DNA of 64,000 nucleotides from Forficula auricularia (lineage: Eukaryota > Arthropoda > Insecta > Dermaptera > Forficulidae), in the NCBI GenBank assembly GCA_024734495.1, contig JALMQS010000187.1, forward strand, positions 11,089,300 to 11,153,299, in the 5' to 3' direction. Position numbers and translations under genes: made by a program. This document shows, piece by piece, positions 10,084 to 21,158 of the stretch; within the stretch, counting starts at the first letter, position 1, and every line of letters starts with the position of its first letter. Below the pieces are notes generated by a model, which saw nothing but the letters and a program-made list of their open reading frames with translations, had not been told where the DNA came from and did not search any database.

Positions 10084-10581
10084 GTCATATAAATCCTCTT
10101 CTAGATTACTCTCGTCGTTGTCCAAGTAGTCTTCGTAGTCCCTTTTGCCAATACCGAACGAGTACATTCTATCAGTGGCTGCGCGTTTTCCAATTCCAAA
10201 ACTATACAGCCTGTCTGACGAGACGGGTCTCTTGCCCACTGAGTTTTCCTCGCCCTCGGATCTTTTACCCAAACCGAACGAGTACATTCTATCCATGGGC
10301 GGTGCCCGTTTGCCCAAACCAAAACTGTACATTCGATTCGATTCCCGTTTTCCCAAACCGAAATTGTAGACGGGCAAACGTTTGTACTGGCTGTACATAG
10401 TCCGTTTACCCGAGTTTAAGTTATACAGCCGTTTGGTAAAGTCAAACTCCTCTTCGGACGGTGATGAAATGCCGATGAGATCATTTTCAGGTGATGAAAT
10501 AGGCTCTAAATCGGCGGAATTTGATTGGCTCAAGCCGAAAAGAACGAGAATTAAAGCCGGGTACATGAGACACGTGAGCAT
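10084..10581 (-). CDS. AstA: Allatostatin A (FGLamide) precursor, N-terminal coding exon
   Basis: This exon encodes the first 166 residues of a secreted neuropeptide precursor. The ATG at 10581 opens a signal peptide (hydrophobic core ALILVLFGL), then an acidic spacer, then peptides ending in glycine (the amide donor) before KR cleavage sites. In order these are LYNLNS (motif decayed), a TMYSQY stretch ending in KR, LPVYNFGL, ESNRMYSFGL, APPMDRMYSFGL, an acidic SEGEENSV spacer, PVSSDRLYSFGI and AATDRMYSFGI, then an acidic tail DYEDYLDNDE. I chose this start because a polypyrimidine tract plus CAG acceptor ends at 10585, three bases before the ATG; the longer open frame to 10635 is intronic. 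The donor is GAC|GTAAGC, with the intron starting at 10083 in phase 0. The family acts through G-protein-coupled receptors to inhibit juvenile hormone synthesis, gut contraction and feeding (known, not shown here). A 5' UTR exon must lie upstream but was not found. Confidence 0.95.
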
Positions 10582-10584
10582 CGT

Positions 10585-11775
10585 CTGTAACAGAAAACAA
10601 ACAAAACGATTTTCATTAGAAATAGAGCAATCCATATAGATACAAGGTACATAACATAGAAAATCTAAAATACTAATAATTTTATTGATTGATCACCATT
10701 TCTTTAGAACTACCAGAGATGTGACTTATTTTAGATACAAGTATTTAAAATACAGATACAAGATACAAAATACAAGGTGTACAATTTTGCTTCCGCTGTT
10801 TTCCGATAGGTAGAGACAACGATAAAAGTAGCGGTCGAAATAAACAGATCGCAGACGTCAGACAGTTAGCTTGGACCTCGGGTTTATAGAATGAGTGGTT
10901 TTCATTTTTTGAAGGAAAAACTGCGATTTTTTTGCAAAAAATTTCATTTTTTCAAAACTTCAACATCATGTTATCTAATTAGAATGAAACTTTATTTAAA
11001 TCAAATTTAATCTAGTTTAAAAATGTGTAAAGTCCTCTTTATCGAAAACGTGCTCCTTCATGGTAAAAAATGGAGAAAAATCGAAAAAAAGTACGAGTTT
11101 TAGGGATATTCAAAATTGATCCCGGTGGCTGTTTTTTGACAGACGCTAGTACCGGTTCAACAGAACTTAAATAGATAAAATTTTCATTATTTTAAGCATA
11201 ATTTAAAGAGCTTTAATTTATCTAATTCATATTTTTTGATTTGATAAGCCGTTTTAGAGTTATTCAAGAAAAACTGAAAAAACTCCGAAATTTTCTCATT
11301 TTGAGGCGCATAGAAAAATTTCCACAAGACAGATTTGGAATGGAAAACTTAGGGTAGTAATATTGGAGTACCGATAAATGTATTCCAGCAATAAAATCTT
11401 TACTGGGAATTATTTCCTGTTAAAACCGTAATTTGCCTGGACTAATTATGAACCAGCACAATCAAGAACAATTATAACATACTAATAAATGAATTGTTTT
11501 ATAACTTTAAAATGCAAAAAAATATTTTAAAATCGTTCTCTGAAAAATATAGATTTTTGAGATATGTCACTTTTCTTGTGCACCGACGATATATTATTAT
11601 TGACACACCTGTGAATATGTATTTAAATTATCAAAAAAATTATCAAATTAATGTCTCCCAAAGATGAGAGATGAGAGACCCTGAGAGATGGATTTCTCAA
11701 CTCGAAACCCCCCCTCCCCCCACCCATAATCCGTGATTTTCATTGAAATCGTTAGAGTTTTGAATTTCGGAAAAA
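10585..11775. other. Upstream intron/5' region of allatostatin A, nothing else recognised
   Basis: The first bases hold the acceptor polypyrimidine tract for the exon at 10584. The rest is AT-rich. A segment at 11040-11340 (GTTTTAGGGATATTCAAAA) recurs at 24690-24960, so it is repetitive. No 5' UTR exon or promoter could be identified. Confidence 0.5.
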
Positions 11776-11777
11776 TT

Positions 11778-12148
11778 AAAACAAAAAATGAAAAAATTAG
11801 GGTTCAACACAGTATTCAAAACTCCAATTACTCTAGGAAAAGATTTAGGTTCAAATAAAAAAAGACAAATTACCAAATATAGAAAAAGAAGTGGTTTATA
11901 GTTTGAAATGTAAAGATTGCGAAGCGATCTACGTAGGGAAAACAGAGAGGAATCTGAAAATTCGATTAAATGAACATATCAGGGAATTTAAAAATAAAAA
12001 GAATGAAAACTCTTTTGCGGAACATTTAAATTCATACAATCACTCTTTCCCAGAAGGAACAGGTATTAGATTAATAAAAGGAAAAATAAACCCAAAATTA
12101 ATTAGCACAATTGAATCGTTAGAAATTTTGAAATCATTAAATAAATAA
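11778..12148 (+). pseudogene. Penelope-like element, RT end and GIY-YIG endonuclease fragment
   Basis: The in-frame part (11867-12148) reads LPNIEKEVVYSLKCKDCEAI then YVGKTERNLKIRLNEH. That is the start of the GIY-YIG endonuclease domain of Penelope-like retroelements: the paired cysteines CKDC, the AIY/YVG core and the R..EH helix are visible. Just upstream, in another frame, FNTVFKTPITLGKDLGS is the junction that normally precedes it, so a one-base frameshift lies near 11850. The frame stops at 12148 after about 85 residues, without the rest of the endonuclease. A 5'-truncated, dead copy. A mutated hammerhead follows 280 bp downstream, as expected for this class. Confidence 0.8.
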
Positions 12149-12279
12149 TCAAAACTTTGTTTGAACAGCCAAATTGAATTATCAAATAGCAATTTGCTTA
12201 AGACGTTTGCTAACAAAAGATAAAAGAAAAAAGAAAAACAAACCCCCCTTCTATTGTCAGCCTATCTCTTTGTAAAACA

Positions 12280-12567
12280 AGGAGAATGGGAAACATATGG
12301 TTATATTTGAATGTGAACCAAAAGAATGTCTTTAGTTCTAAGCTGACCACCAGTGAAGAAGGAACATCAAATTTTCAATATCCATACGATATTGACTCCA
12401 TGAAAAACAACATTTATAATTAAAAAAGAGTGATGATGAAGACCAAGTCTTCGAAACTATAGTCTCAAACAAATAAATAATATATATATACAGATATATC
12501 ATCTCGATATATATGTGTGTATGTTTATTTGCATCAAGCAGAGGACAACCTCTTTGTTTCTCTTTGT
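12280..12567 (+). mobile_element. Penelope-like element 3' tail, copy A
   Basis: This segment is nearly identical to 39025-39300 (GGTTATATTTGAATGTGAAC through to GCAGAGGACAACCTCTTTG). It carries a hammerhead-like motif and follows the GIY-YIG fragment in the same orientation, so both are read as one element's 3' tail. A relic of the same end is at 17285-17325 on the minus strand. Confidence 0.65.
12424..12473 (+). ncRNA. Hammerhead-like motif with C3-to-G change
   Basis: The sister copy at 39163 has CTGATGA; here it reads GTGATGA (12430-12436). Stem II GAAGAC/GTCTTC with a CAA loop, GAAAC, the TATA loop and GTC are unchanged. C3 is an essential core residue pairing with G8, so this copy should be inactive. 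Confidence 0.6.
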
Positions 12568-12569
12568 GT

Positions 12570-12620
12570 TTACAAGAATTGCTCATTAAGCGGAGCAGCG
12601 TTAAGCGAGGTCTTACTGTA
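12570..12620. mobile_element. Pogo/Tigger-like transposon end
   Basis: Read in reverse, the end is CAGTAAGACCTCGCTTAACG followed by GCTC-rich sequence, next to a TA dinucleotide at 12619-12620. CAGT ends and TA targets are typical of pogo/Tigger Tc1-mariner elements. The other end was not found. Confidence 0.35.
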
Positions 12621-13269
12621 TGTCTTTAAAGTTTAGATATATGATAAGTTTCAAGCGTGTATTAAAATAAGCATAAAAAACCAAAAACAGCTTAAAATAA
12701 CCCCCTCAAGTGATTTTTAATGACTTTCTCTCTAGGACAAACTTTCACTGACATAATTACTAAACTTTTTCCGTCTAAGAGAGGGGGATTAGTTTCTTTA
12801 TGAATAGCACATTCTCTGTCTTAACCCTGTCTTTGCTTTAATTATTATATCAATACCCCATGAAAAGAGGGTTGGAGGGGACAGGAAAGGTTCATGATAA
12901 ATTAATTCTCTGCCCACCCCATCTACACAAAGGGATTCAATTCCATTCTTCAGTTTTATTTAGTCTTATTATTTATTAGTGAAATCTTTCACTGTCCAAC
13001 TTTTTATCCTGTCACTTTCAATTAAAAGTTTGTTTATCAAAACTAATTACCGTGTAAGTATATATTTATTTATTTATATATAATGTAACTTATATTTGTC
13101 GTCTTAATTATTAACTAAGATTACAAATATTTATGCGGTAGAGTTATTGATGTTATTGCTTGGATAGCTTTGTAATTTAATTATTTTGGACTTTTTGGAT
13201 CTAATATGGGTGTCGGATATTGTAGGAGATTTAAAAGAGTTTATTTATTTAAATAATAATAATAAAGCG
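12621..13269. other. AT-rich stretch, nothing recognised
   Basis: No gene, RNA or element boundary could be supported here. Confidence 0.6.
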
Positions 13270-14010
13270 GTTTGTTCTACAGCATGCGCCGTTTTCCGCA
13301 TCCAACACGCCAATTCTCTCTATCCAGGATGCCTTGCTCTTGTAGTTGCCTACTGGTCATTGCCTCATCTACTCCCTGCTTCCACGTTCGTCTCGGTCTT
13401 CCTCTTCTCCTCCGTCTTTCCGTGGGCATCCAGGTCCATATTTTATGAGGCCACCTATCTTCCGGCATTCTTTTGAGGTGTCCGTACCATATTAATCTCT
13501 TCCTTTCTATTCTATCTATTATGTCGTTTTCCATTTTCATTTTGTCCCTTATAGTTGTATTTGGGATATGCTCCAATCTCGACACTCTTCAACTCCTTCT
13601 CATCGCATCCATTTCAAGCGCTTGTAATTTCTTTTCGTTTTTCTTATTCATGTCCCATGTTTCTGAATTGTATAGGGCTATGCCTTCCACTATGGACCGA
13701 TATATATATTTTTTTGTGTCCTGTTTGATCCCTTTGCTCCACCAGACCCCATTCAGTTGCCCAATAGCTCTTCGACCTTGACAGATTTTATTTTTAATAT
13801 CCCTCTCACAGTTTGGCTCCTCGCTAAAGACAGATCCCAAATATCTAAATTCCTTACAGTTTTTTATCACTTTTTCCATTGATATCTAGATTTTCCCCTC
13901 TGTCCCGACCGTCAGGTATTCTGTTTTTTAAAGTTTATTTCCAGTCCCCATCTATTATATTCCTCTTCCAGTTTACGGGTCATAGTAGCTTACGTCATCT
14001 ATATCTGCTG
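13270..14010 (-). pseudogene. RTE-like LINE, C-terminal reverse transcriptase region
   Basis: Reading the minus strand from about 14000: a frameshifted LEEEYNRWGLEINFKK segment (RT motif after the catalytic box), then 13879-13589 with FRYLGSVFS, ISLENR-like pairs and YNSETW. An in-frame TGA follows (codon after RRS at 13591-13589), then continuation in the same frame with RLEHIPNTTIRDKM, RLIWYGHLKRMPEDRWP and a basic RRRRRGRPRRTW tail. This order is typical of insect LINEs annotated as endonuclease-reverse transcriptase. The endonuclease and catalytic YADD/FADD box are missing, so it is a 5'-truncated dead copy. Confidence 0.8.
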
Positions 14011-14507
14011 CAATCTGCTTTATTTAAATATTGTTTTAATATAAAATTTTTGGAAAAATGTTTATAATGTTTATGTTTTTGACGTGATTTTAAGATACGC
14101 CCCGGTAATTAAGAATTTTGCCTATGAGAAGTAATTTTAAAATTTCGACTCTTGAGGCAGGTTTGAGTCAGCCAGAGAGTTGGCAGTTCTAAGCTGAAGC
14201 CCATTTGGTGTGGTCGGTCAGTTCGTCAATTGGAGTTGAGAGACGAGTTTTAAGCTCTCCAGCCATCAGCATGGAGAAATGTAAATTTATAAAATAACTA
14301 ATAAAAAAAACCAATATTAAATAATACTCTTTCTTTAAATACATCTCTCCTACTTCAATTACCATCAAATCAGCATCAGGACTGAAACAGGTCGAATCGC
14401 TTGGGCGCGTTACCAGACCTTTCTGCGGGAGCTTCTTCGAGATAAATCGTCAAATCGTTAACCTTTCTCTGGTCAAGAAGGGTTGCAACCAAAACTCTAA
14501 AGTGTTG
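14011..14507. other. No feature recognised
   Basis: AT-rich to mixed composition. No open frame with protein-like content or repeat boundary was supported. Confidence 0.5.
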
Positions 14508-14870
14508 TCGTAACAAATTATCTAATTTAGTTACAACTAAACGATGAAATTGTTACATGAAATCACTATTTGAAGTCGGTGCCATATACATTTTAAGAAT
14601 CGTACTCGACGGATCTTACTTAGTATGTGGTGGGTAATGAAGACAACATCGCGTAAGCTCAGCTTATATAGTTGTTTGGCACCGACTTCAAAAAGTGATG
14701 TCATGTGACAATTTATTTCATCATTTAGTTGTAACTAAATAAATAAGATAATTACTTTATACCTTTTAGTGCATTTTATTTTATTTTTGAGTTCTTTTAT
14801 TTTATTTGTTGCATTTAATTTTTTTGAAGTCGTTTTTTTTCTAGAAATTATTCTTATTTTTTTCTTTTGT
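14508..14870. repeat. Foldback family FB1, copy 3 (diverged)
   Basis: Arms at 14515-14580 and 14680-14860 carry TTAGTTACAACTAAACGATG and TTTGAAGTCGG. The loop holds ATCGTACTCGACGGATCTTAC in the orientation found in copy 6. A tail remnant lies to the right, and FB1 tail sequence (ATTATCAGAACTTGACCAAAT) recurs at 15128-15165. Confidence 0.65.
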
Positions 14871-15845
14871 GAGGTTAAGAATATCGACTTATGATAAAGA
14901 ATAATGACTTATGACTTATGATCCTTGCATGCATCTCGTAAGAGAAAGATTCGGGCGAAGGAATCAGAAATTGATAAGAAAATTCAATTCATAAATAGAG
15001 AAATTATCTCGAAACATTAGCGGGTTTTAAATAAACGTTTTAAGATTGTTTTTTTTTCATAAAAGATTTTATTTATTATAATTTCGATTATTTGCATATG
15101 AGAATTGGAGATTTTTGTTATTTTGTCATTGATCATATTATCAGAACTTGACCAAATTAATAGGGACCCCCCTCATATGAATTAAAAAAATCAAATCGCT
15201 AATTAATATTTTATATATTATTGCGACAAACTATAAATAAGATTTGTTGACATTATTATTTTATTTATTTATTTAAAAATGTAACAATTTATATTTTGTT
15301 TATTCCGAACGTGTTCTTGTTGTAATTTAGCAATGTAGATGGATTAGCTAGGGTATTAGTAATAAACTATTATTTCCTAAGGGGAAACAAACATAAAAAC
15401 TGCAGTATCATAAATATTAGCAAAGAGATCGCTGCACCGATCACTGTCAGTGACTGATCCAAAATAAAGTACAGATATAAAATCAAATTCGCATTGAGAC
15501 AATTGGCAAGCCTTTTGGGTTGGTTTAACGCCAAATTCCAGAGATAAGCAGAGCTCTTTCTGCAGTGTTTATACGAATCATTAAATTGGCCCTCGTCTAA
15601 GGTTTAAGCAGACTTAAACGGGGAATCCCCACTTCAATCAGTATTCTTAAGCAGTTCAAAGGAACCATCATCAGGAACACATTGATCGCTAGTTCTTGGA
15701 ATTCTCAGTTAAAGCAAATCTGCAAATCCCCTTTCCTGACCCTTCTCAAGAGATTTGAATTACAGGCTCAACGTTAATTCACTCAATTGAAAGATCTGAT
15801 TTATATTTATCTTATATCTTATATTATTAAATGAGCAATTCTTGT

Positions 15846-15880
<35 letters not shown>
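14871..15880. other. No gene; FB1 tail relic and AT microsatellite
   Basis: Apart from the FB1 tail relic at 15128-15165 and a pure TA run at 15849-15876, no element or gene is recognised. Confidence 0.5.
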
Positions 15881-16800
15881 CGGGTTCTCGAAAACGGCTC
15901 TAACGATTTCGCTAAAAATTGGTGTAGGTATTTATCAAGTGTCATGAGTTATTAGTTGTGTCAAATTTTTAATCCGATTGAATAAAGGAAGAGGGTCTAA
16001 ATTAGTCATGTCGTAAAATAAATATTTTAATCGTTCATATCACGTCTTCGGTAATTCGCAGAGGCTTGAAATTTGAAACTTAAGCTATCTAGAGGCTTCA
16101 AGAATTACCACAAGATTTTGGTTAAAATCGAAGTACCGGAAGTTGATGTTTACGTTCGTAAGAATGTACCCACCTGCGTTTCGCAACCATAAGCTTCAGA
16201 GCTAAGAAATTGAAAACTTAAGCTCGATATAGGCTAGAAGGGGTACAGCAAGCTTTTTTTGATTGTTTGTTTTTGTTTGTAATATTGTATTATTTTTGCT
16301 TAATCGCAGTGCACAGTTGTGGGGCACTTTTGGCGCTCCCAACTCTCTGTCCTCGGTTCTGGTATTCTTCTGGCGCCCATATATACATTTACATTTACCA
16401 ATAGCCTCAACATTATTTTTAGACAGCTGATGAGGTGTTACAACCTAATTTGTAAATAAATCTATTTTTCTCTCTGTAAAGGGTTGCCCCCCTCTGCGTG
16501 GCGCAATAAATCAGTCATTGAAATCGGAACACCGTAAGTGGACATTTACATGAAAGATTTTTCTTTTCTCAAAAACGGCATTAACTGAATTTTTTAAAAT
16601 TGGAGTACTTATCAAATGTCATGAGTTATTATTAGTCGTGTATAGATTTTAATCCGATTGAAATAAAGGAAGGGGGTTTAAATTAGGAGTGTCGTAAAAT
16701 AAATATTATAATCGTTCATATATCGTCTTCAGTAAGTCGCAGAGTCTTGAAATTTGAAACTTAAGCTATCTAGATGCAAAAAGTTACCGAGCATCGCTCT
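15880..16800. repeat. Dispersed repeat R1, copy 1
   Basis: It shares long stretches with 20740-22560 and, inverted, with 27790-28130. Diagnostic blocks are AACTTAAGCTCGATATAGGC, GGCGCTCCCAAC, AAATCAGTCATTGAAA and ACATTTACATGAAAGATTTT. Two diverged halves repeat each other (CGTTCATATC near 16030 and 16720). No coding region is evident. Near the end, 16780-16815 holds a GCATCGCTC hairpin seen also in the G-rich elements. Confidence 0.55.
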
Positions 16801-17777
16801 GTGCTCCAGGCACTTTATTATCTCTCTGAGCTAAATTTACTTTATAGTATTAAATCTTGTTCTTATCTTATTATTTATCAAAAGAAAGTATAATATGTAT
16901 GTCAAGTGGGTAGTACGTAATTAAATTTTCGAAAATTAAAGTTTTTTAATCCAATCTAATCTAGTGATAATTGTACCACGCCTCTAAATAATATATTGCA
17001 AAAATTGAACCTGATACCATTGTATGACAAGTGATTGTTACAATTTTATTATCATTTATAACGCTTGTTTAAACGTCTTAGGATTCAGTTATCACTTAAT
17101 TTAGCTGCGACGTACTTTTTTATTTTAATTATTGTTTATTTATTCAAATACAAAAATTGTTTTGATTTATACATATAATTAAACTATATTTGGTAATACA
17201 CATTGTACTAAAAGACTTTTTGACAAAATAATTAATATCTAATTAAAAAGATTTTGTTTTGCCGAGAGTAGCAAAGTTGTTGATTGATAAAGAGAGTTCA
17301 AAGAGGTTGTCCTCTGCTTGAATCATAATATTATAGAACATATATTGATTTGTATATCATATGACAGGCCATCAAAGTAGCTTTAAAATGACAGCTTTTT
17401 CAACTCTTTATCTCACCTAGGAGAGGTACAATTTCAATTAAAAAATGTGGTTCAGGGCCGATTTTTTCCTTTACATAGCCGTATTTTGAAAACTGGTGGA
17501 CATAAATTGAGTTCAAAATTGGTATTTTTCTTAGTCTATATGAAGGGTAGCTATGTGCCAAATTTCATTAAAATCTGAGTAGATGAGGTCAATCAAAAAT
17601 GTGTTAAAATTGTGTTGAGAGTTAGTGTAGAATGACTCTTAGACAGCGGCTTATACACGGGGGTATAGGGGTTGAAACCCCCCCCCCTAGATGTATACTC
17701 TATCTATCTGTCAAATCTAAAGTTAAGTAAACAGCAAAAATGAAAAATACATTTTGGTATTGGGAAGATATGGGTTA
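16800..17777. other. No gene; Penelope end relic near 17285
   Basis: 17285-17325 matches, in reverse, the CAGAGGACAACCTCTTTG end of the Penelope-like tails at 12540 and 39275. The rest shows nothing I can name. Confidence 0.5.
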
Positions 17778-18364
17778 ATAGTCCAGTTAAATTAGACCAA
17801 TTTTCGAAAAATAAAAACATTAATCGGTAAAGATCTGAATTTTGGTATATTCAGCAAAAATTAAGGGTGGTCTTTCATATATTTTTTTGTTCAAAACCAC
17901 CTCTCCTCCAAGTTACAGCCAAATCTAGTATTATTACCTCATACGGCTGCAGCCTTAACTTTAGAGGGTTATAACTTGGAGGGGAAGGGCTTTTGAAAAA
18001 ACAAATTATATGAAAGACCCCCCGCCTGCGAGTGAGAGATCTTTAAATCGACATGGTTATCACACCTTCAGAAAATTCTTCTCTATTCAACGTCGGATTA
18101 CAGCTAAAGTATTAGAGAAACAAAAAATGTTAATATGCTTTTTTTATAGGAAATTTAATAATCTATATTTTTTATCTGAACATTTTTTTTGTATCAGTTT
18201 GAGTTAGCGGGATATAGGCAAAAAACTGAAAAAGTGTACCTTTTTTCTTAGATTGTGGCTCGAGCGCAACAGATTTTGACGGGGAATTTTAATATGTTCA
18301 ATGGGAAGCCCTAAAATTCAGATCTTTACCAATTAATGTTTTTTTTCTAATTTAACTGGACTAT
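17778..18364. repeat. Foldback, ends ATAGTCCAGTTAAATTAGA
   Basis: The left end ATAGTCCAGTTAAATTAGA, then TAAAGATCTGAATTTTGG, is mirrored by CTAATTTAACTGGACTAT at 18347-18364 and CAGATCTTTACCAATTAATG. A second paired region (GTCTTTCATATA with TATATGAAAGAC) flanks the centre. The short open frame at 18010-18207 is not convincing. Confidence 0.6.
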
Positions 18365-18410
18365 AATATTAATATTTAAGACAAGTACTTAATGATTCGT
18401 ATATTATTTT

Positions 18411-18628
18411 ATAAGATCAGGAACGAGGCTTAATGAATCCGGTGGAAGATGGAATCCTTAAAAAAACAAAATAAAATAAAATAAAATAAAAAAAATAAAA
18501 CAAAATAAAAAAAATAAAATAAAATAAATTAACAACCTTGATGAAGATTTTTTATATTGAAAAATAAACATCATTCTCAAAGGATTCCATCTTCCACCGG
18601 ATTCATTAAGCCTCGTTCCTGATCTTAT
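18411..18628. repeat. Foldback with AAAAT-rich spacer
   Basis: Near-perfect arms of about 57 bp (ATAAGATCAGGAACGAGGC, and its complement ending CTGATCTTAT) flank a spacer dominated by AAAAT repeats. Confidence 0.85.
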
Positions 18629-18960
18629 AATATAATATTAATATATGTATAAAAACAAAGTATCTATTTCTTTATATCTTTTTAACTAAGTCGTGGGTTT
18701 TTTCAAAATTTTCCCACTAAAATTTTAAAAAATGATTAAAAAAATGAAAGAACATTGTTGTAAACATGAATATGGGTAGGGAATATTTATTGCTTGATGC
18801 TCAAATAATTGTAAAATTAAAAATAAATTTGTAAATTTGGAAATAAAAACATTTTGTTCAAAAAACTAACTAGTAGAACCCCCTCCCCCCTCACACACAG
18901 AACTGAGTTCTGGCTACACCCCTGTATTAGATATATTTTATTTGTTATTTTTCAAGAGTT
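18629..18960. other. No feature recognised
   Basis: AT-rich. No supported feature. Confidence 0.5.
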
Positions 18961-18961
18961 C

Positions 18962-19150
18962 AATTACCCGATTGGATAAAGAAAAATTCGTTTTGTTGTA
19001 TAGCAAGCAGGTCACATAACAAACGATCTCTATCCAATCGGGTATTATATTAATAAAGTAAAGGGAGTGTAGTTTCACAGTGAATGTATAAGCCTCTGAG
19101 TTTTATTTCATTCACTGTGAAACTACACTCCCTTACTTGATAAATTAATA
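18962..19150. repeat. Two adjacent small foldbacks
   Basis: First, TTACCCGATTGGATA (18964) pairs with TATCCAATCGGGTA (19031-19044). Second, AAGTAAAGGGAGTGTAGTTT pairs across a short loop with its complement ending at 19139. The second is the same family as 33045-33143 and a half copy near 38815-38865. Confidence 0.7.
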
Positions 19151-19250
19151 TCATTTTTCGCCTAAAACCTACACCACTTTCCCTAAGTAAAACGGGTATT
19201 ATATGTTTAATTGCATCAAGAAGAGGCAAAACCTCATTAATTTCTTTTTT

Positions 19251-19948
19251 AACCGATTTCAAAAAAGGAGGAGGTTCTCTATTTGACTGATTTTTTTTTG
19301 TGCCTATGTTACCCATATCTCCGCCAATTGTGAACCGATTTTGAAAATTTTCTTTGCATTGGGTTCAGTCTACCTTCCGATTGGTCCCATTTTTTTTCAT
19401 AGGCTTAGACCTTTTTTGTTAGGTTTGTTCGGGCCTAACTTCTTTGTTTATGAACCGATTTCGATGATTCTTTTTTTATTGGAAAGGGGGTATTTTAGGG
19501 ATGGTGCCATATTAATTTGGTCAAGTTCTGATGATATGATCACTATTAATAACATCACTAAAAAGAGAAAAATAAAAATAATTTTTAAGAAAAAAATAAA
19601 ACCAACTTCAAAAATTTAAATGCAACAAATAAAATAAAATACACTAAAAGGTATAAAATAATTATTATCTTATTTAGTTACAGCTAAACGACGAAATATT
19701 AACATGAAATTACTTTTTGAAGTCGGTACCAAACAAACTATACCTATAAGCGAGCGTACCCGCCAAACGTACTAAGTAAGATCCGTCGAGTGCGATCCAT
19801 AAAAGGTATATGTTTGGCACCGACTTCAAAAAGTAATTTCATATTAATATTTCGTCGTTTAGTTGTAATTAAATAAGATAATAATTATTTTATACATTTT
19901 AGTGTATTTTATTTTTTAAAGTCGGTTTTATTTTTTCTTAAAAATTAT
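19251..19948. repeat. Foldback family FB1, copy 4 (full length, loop inverted)
   Basis: The left outer end AACCGATTTCAAAAAAGGAG leads through the asymmetric tail (GGTCAAGTTCTGATGATATG) into the palindrome (arms about 19600-19727 and 19818-19948). The tail is on the left as in copies 1 and 9, but the loop reads from CCAAACAAACTATACC, the opposite orientation. Frames at 19050-19316 and 19341-19619 are tail sequence. Confidence 0.85.
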
Positions 19949-20740
19949 ATAATAAATAACTCGTAAAATATAAATTTCTTGATGTTCATTATTTAAAGTG
20001 GTATTGTAGACGCCGTGAATTTGAACATTTTGTTTTTTCAATCAAAATATTTCAACATTTTTTTAGATATTTCGAAAATACGAAGAAAAAACACAACATT
20101 ACTTTTTTAATGTACGATTACAATAATTTACAATACATTTTTAAAAAGGCGGATTTTCTTTCTCTGTCAGGAAATAATTCAACATTCCATCTTGAATTTT
20201 ACCCCTCAACCCTCAACGAAATAAAGCATAAAAGCTTAAGCAATTGATTATTCTAAAGGCCCCTTTTCTAAAATGAAACGTTACCTAATTGAGCTTAAGC
20301 TCTACAATAATTTATTTTAATTTCCAATTGAATGACCTTAAATAAAACTCTTCTTCGTTTTTAGGGTGTTAATTGTCCCCTTTTCAATTCCAACCCCCTC
20401 TCCCTTGTCCCGAAAAATCTTTTGCCCATTCCTCACTCAAAACGACTTCCCTTTTTTTTTCCTCCATCCTCCCACACATAGTACATAAATCCATTTTGGG
20501 TCCATTTTGATCTTCTCTCAGTTATTATAACCCGGGGATTATTTTTATTTAATCCTTTTATTTATACAGTGACGTTTCATCTAAAAATATAGCCCCTATC
20601 CCCCCAGGCCCAACTGAAATGGATTCTTTTTTTCCTATGAAATTTTATATTTTTTTATACTTTACCAGGGATATTTATTTGTTTTATAGTTGCTTTATAA
20701 TTACTCCTTATTGAAAGCAATTATTTTTCCAAAAATCCAT
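19949..20740. other. No gene; TTTACC-family relic at 20030-20140
   Basis: 20030-20140 resembles the inner end of the TTTACC family (ATCAAAATATTTCAAC, TGTACGATTACAATAATTTA). The remainder is T- and C-rich without recognised features. Confidence 0.45.
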
Positions 20741-20861
20741 TGGTCACTGTGTACGAATGTATGTAACCCCCTGCGTTTGGAAACCCTAAGTCTCAGAGAT
20801 ACAAAATTCGAAACTTAAGCTCGATATAGGCTAGAAGGAATACAGCAAGCTCGATGTACAG

Positions 20862-21158
20862 GTGGTCTCCGCGCTCGCCGGACTGGTGGTTGCCAACAAG
20901 AACAAAATTAATTATTATAGTTGCAACTCCAGTCTGGTCGGGAATATCGTGGAGAGGATCGCCGGTGCTGTCACTGTTTTGGCGGCGACAATATCATGGA
21001 AGGGGGTGTGGTGTCCCCGGTCCTTCAGGGACCTGCGCGCCCTGGGTGTCCCCAAAACTACATTAAACAAAATGACACTCAGGGCGATGCTAGGTTCCCT
21101 TTTTAACTTTTCTAGCTTTATGAGGCGGACTTTCAGGACGGGGCCCGGCCTTAATTAA
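20862..21158 (+). other. Unrecognised open frame in repeat R1
   Basis: A 98-residue GC-richer open frame sits within the segment unique to R1 copy 2. It has hydrophobic stretches (AGLVVAN, IAGAVTVLAATI) and a basic end (RRTFRTGPG). No family is recognised. Its base composition differs from the surroundings, so it may be a captured or element-derived coding remnant. The other two forward frames are also open over part of it, which weakens the call. Confidence 0.25.

Noticed and set aside
10585..10635. Upstream in-frame ATG at 10635 for allatostatin A
   Set aside because: The intervening sequence is a polypyrimidine tract ending in CAG, i.e. a splice acceptor; the signal peptide starts at the ATG at 10581.
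10145..10639. Plus-strand open frames over the allatostatin exon
   Set aside because: Antisense shadows of the peptide-coding repeats.
16430..16470. CTGATGAGG motif near 16437 and 21483 as hammerhead
   Set aside because: Stem II could form (AGGT/ACCT), but the GAAA box is absent; the sequence after the stem is AATTTG or AATATG.
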